DNA from: Pseudomonas sp. S31
GTDB taxonomy: Bacteria > Pseudomonadota > Gammaproteobacteria > Pseudomonadales > Pseudomonadaceae
Direction of reading: 5' to 3'
Assembly (NCBI RefSeq): GCF_016648105.1
Contig: NZ_JACVVE010000008.1
Location: forward strand, 1-64,000
DNA: 64,000 nt
The notes under the pieces: model-generated
Databases searched by the model: none
Seen by the model: only the letters and a program-made list of their open reading frames with translations
Told to the model about the DNA's origin: nothing
In this document: positions 62,779 to 64,000 of the stretch, piece by piece
Numbering within the stretch: the first letter of the stretch is position 1
Layout of the letters: every line of letters starts with the position of its first letter
Translations under genes and position numbers: made by a program

Positions 62779-64000
62779 CCCCAGAGCAAATGCGCGATGC
62801 ATCGTTGCTCGAACTGTTCGGCCTGGAGGCCGAGGCGCAGACCCAGGTGCTCAACGCCGGGCTGCTGGCGCTGGAGCGCGACCCGACCCTGGCCGACCAG
62901 CTCGAAGCCTGCATGCGCGCGGCCCATTCGCTCAAGGGGGCGGCGCGGATCGTCGGTATCGACGCTGGGGTCAGCGTGGCCCACGCCATGGAAGATTGCC
63001 TGGTGGCGGCGCAAGAAGGCCGCTTGCGCCTGGGACCGGAGCATATCGATGCGTTGCTGCGCGGCACCGACATCCTGTTGCACATCGCCGCCCCCGGTCA
63101 TCCACAGGGCGAGATTGCGGTCGCGGGTTTCCTGACGCACCTGGCCGGCCTGCTCGATGGCTCGACCGCGCAGCCTCCGCTGCCGCTGCCGGTTGCGCCC
63201 AGCCCAGTTCCTGGCCCAGCGCCCGCGACCGAAATGCTGCCTGTCGACAGCATGGCCTATCAAGCCTTGCCCGCAGTCGAGGCGCAGCCGGCACTACCGC
63301 GTAAGGCCACCAAGCGTAACGCCGAAGGCGCCGAACGGGTGTTGCGGGTCACCGCCGAGCGCCTCAACGGCCTGCTCGATCTGTCGAGCAAGGCGCTGGT
63401 CGAAACCCAGCGCCTGAAACCCTACCTGGCGACCTTGCAGCGCCTCAAGCGCATGCATGGCCAGGGCATGCGTGCCTTGGATGGCCTGAAGGTGCAGCTT
63501 GAAGGCAGCGGGCAGGGGCCGGAGGTGCTCGAGGCGTTGGCCCAGACTCAGCGCTTGCTGGTGGAAACCCAGCAGATCCTGCAACAGCAGGCCGCTGACC
63601 TGGATGAGTTCGGCTGGCAGGCCAGCCAGCGCGCCCAGGCTTTGTACGATACGGCCTTGGCCTGCCGCATGCGCCCGTTCGCCGATGTGCTCAGCGGGCA
63701 GAGCCGAATGGTTCGCGACCTTGGCCGTTCGCTGGGGAAACAGGTGCGCCTGCACATCGAAGGCGAGAAGACCCAGGTCGATCGTGACGTGCTGGAAAAG
63801 CTCGAGGCGCCGCTGACGCACCTGCTGCGCAATGCCGTCGACCATGGCATCGAGCTCCCGGGGCAGCGGCTGTTGTCGGGCAAGCCGGAGGAGGGCGTGA
63901 TCCGCCTGCGTGCCTCGCATCAGGCTGGCCTGCTGGTGCTCGAACTGATCGACGATGGCGCCGGGATCGACCTGGAGCGCCTGCGCCGGAGCATTGCCGA
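62775..64000 (+). CDS. wspE: Hybrid chemotaxis-type histidine kinase WspE (partial, 3' end outside the window)
   Basis: The frame starts at ATG 62775 and is open to the window edge (408 codons). An N-terminal HPt domain has the phosphoacceptor H51 in AHSLKGAARIVG. A Pro/Ala-rich linker is followed by a dimerisation segment and the kinase N-box HLLRNAVDHGIE. The window stops in the ATP-binding region (DDGAGIDLERL). The CheW-like and receiver domains, and wspF and wspR, should lie to the right. Confidence 0.92.
   Translation, partial: MTPEQMRDASLLELFGLEAEAQTQVLNAGLLALERDPTLADQLEACMRAAHSLKGAARIVGIDAGVSVAHAMEDCLVAAQEGRLRLGPEHIDALLRGTDILLHIAAPGHPQGEIAVAGFLTHLAGLLDGSTAQPPLPLPVAPSPVPGPAPATEMLPVDSMAYQALPAVEAQPALPRKATKRNAEGAERVLRVTAERLNGLLDLSSKALVETQRLKPYLATLQRLKRMHGQGMRALDGLKVQLEGSGQGPEVLEALAQTQRLLVETQQILQQQAADLDEFGWQASQRAQALYDTALACRMRPFADVLSGQSRMVRDLGRSLGKQVRLHIEGEKTQVDRDVLEKLEAPLTHLLRNAVDHGIELPGQRLLSGKPEEGVIRLRASHQAGLLVLELIDDGAGIDLERLRRSIA

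Overview
The window is chromosomal DNA from a fluorescent Pseudomonas of the P. putida group. This is inferred from gene content and order (guaB-guaA, cumA-tadA, ffh-rpsP-rimM-trmD-rplS, xerD-dsbC-hom-thrC, recJ, the wsp cluster), from high-GC codon use, and from many copies of the P. putida REP element (core CGGGTTTACCCGCG). No rRNA, tRNA, CRISPR array, transposase or integrase was found. Fifty-seven genes are annotated; one runs off the right edge and one looks like a remnant.

Layout. 1-6.0 kb: a zinc-ribbon hypothetical gene, guaB and guaA (GMP from IMP) and a large Sel1/TPR-like protein. 6.0-11.4 kb: a LysR regulator divergent from an SDR oxidoreductase, the Tat-exported multicopper oxidase cumA translationally coupled to tadA, and the murein transglycosylase mltF. 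11.6-18.0 kb: purL, a small NIF3/YqfO-like protein and a PhoX-family phosphatase. 18.1-24.4 kb: a two-partner secretion operon (tpsB then tpsA, minus strand). 24.5-32.6 kb: an L,D-transpeptidase, two Nudix hydrolases, a gamma-carbonic anhydrase-like protein with a DUF1289 partner, a VUT-family membrane protein, purT, an MHS-type MFS transporter and the corB/ypjD-like membrane pair. 32.9-36.5 kb: ffh and the rpsP-rimM-trmD-rplS translation operon. 36.6-47.3 kb: a thioesterase, xerD, dsbC, hom, thrC, small Pseudomonas proteins, a CoA-transferase with a periplasmic binding-like partner, yaeQ and recJ.

47.3-52.1 kb is the accessory part. It holds a less GC-rich two-gene module: an AbiEi_2-type protein with an intact-looking PD-(D/E)XK N-terminus, overlapping a DNA polymerase beta-type nucleotidyltransferase. 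A promoter region full of TTAGC/GCTAA repeats precedes it. Next come a strongly structured leader with competing helices, a coupled pair of small DUF3077-like genes, a REPIN, an Old Yellow Enzyme and a HicB-like remnant that reads into another REPIN.

52.2-57.7 kb is a complete ydcSTUV-patD-type operon for polyamine/4-aminobutyraldehyde uptake and oxidation. 57.9-64.0 kb is a DUF533 protein followed by wspA-B-C-D and the start of wspE, the surface-sensing chemotaxis-like system that drives a diguanylate cyclase.

The purine genes guaB, guaA, purL and purT are scattered, not in one operon. The best candidates for something unusual are the AbiEi_2/nucleotidyltransferase module with its repeat-rich promoter and the switch-like leader before the DUF3077 pair. 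All family assignments are from motif recognition and memory; no database search was run.
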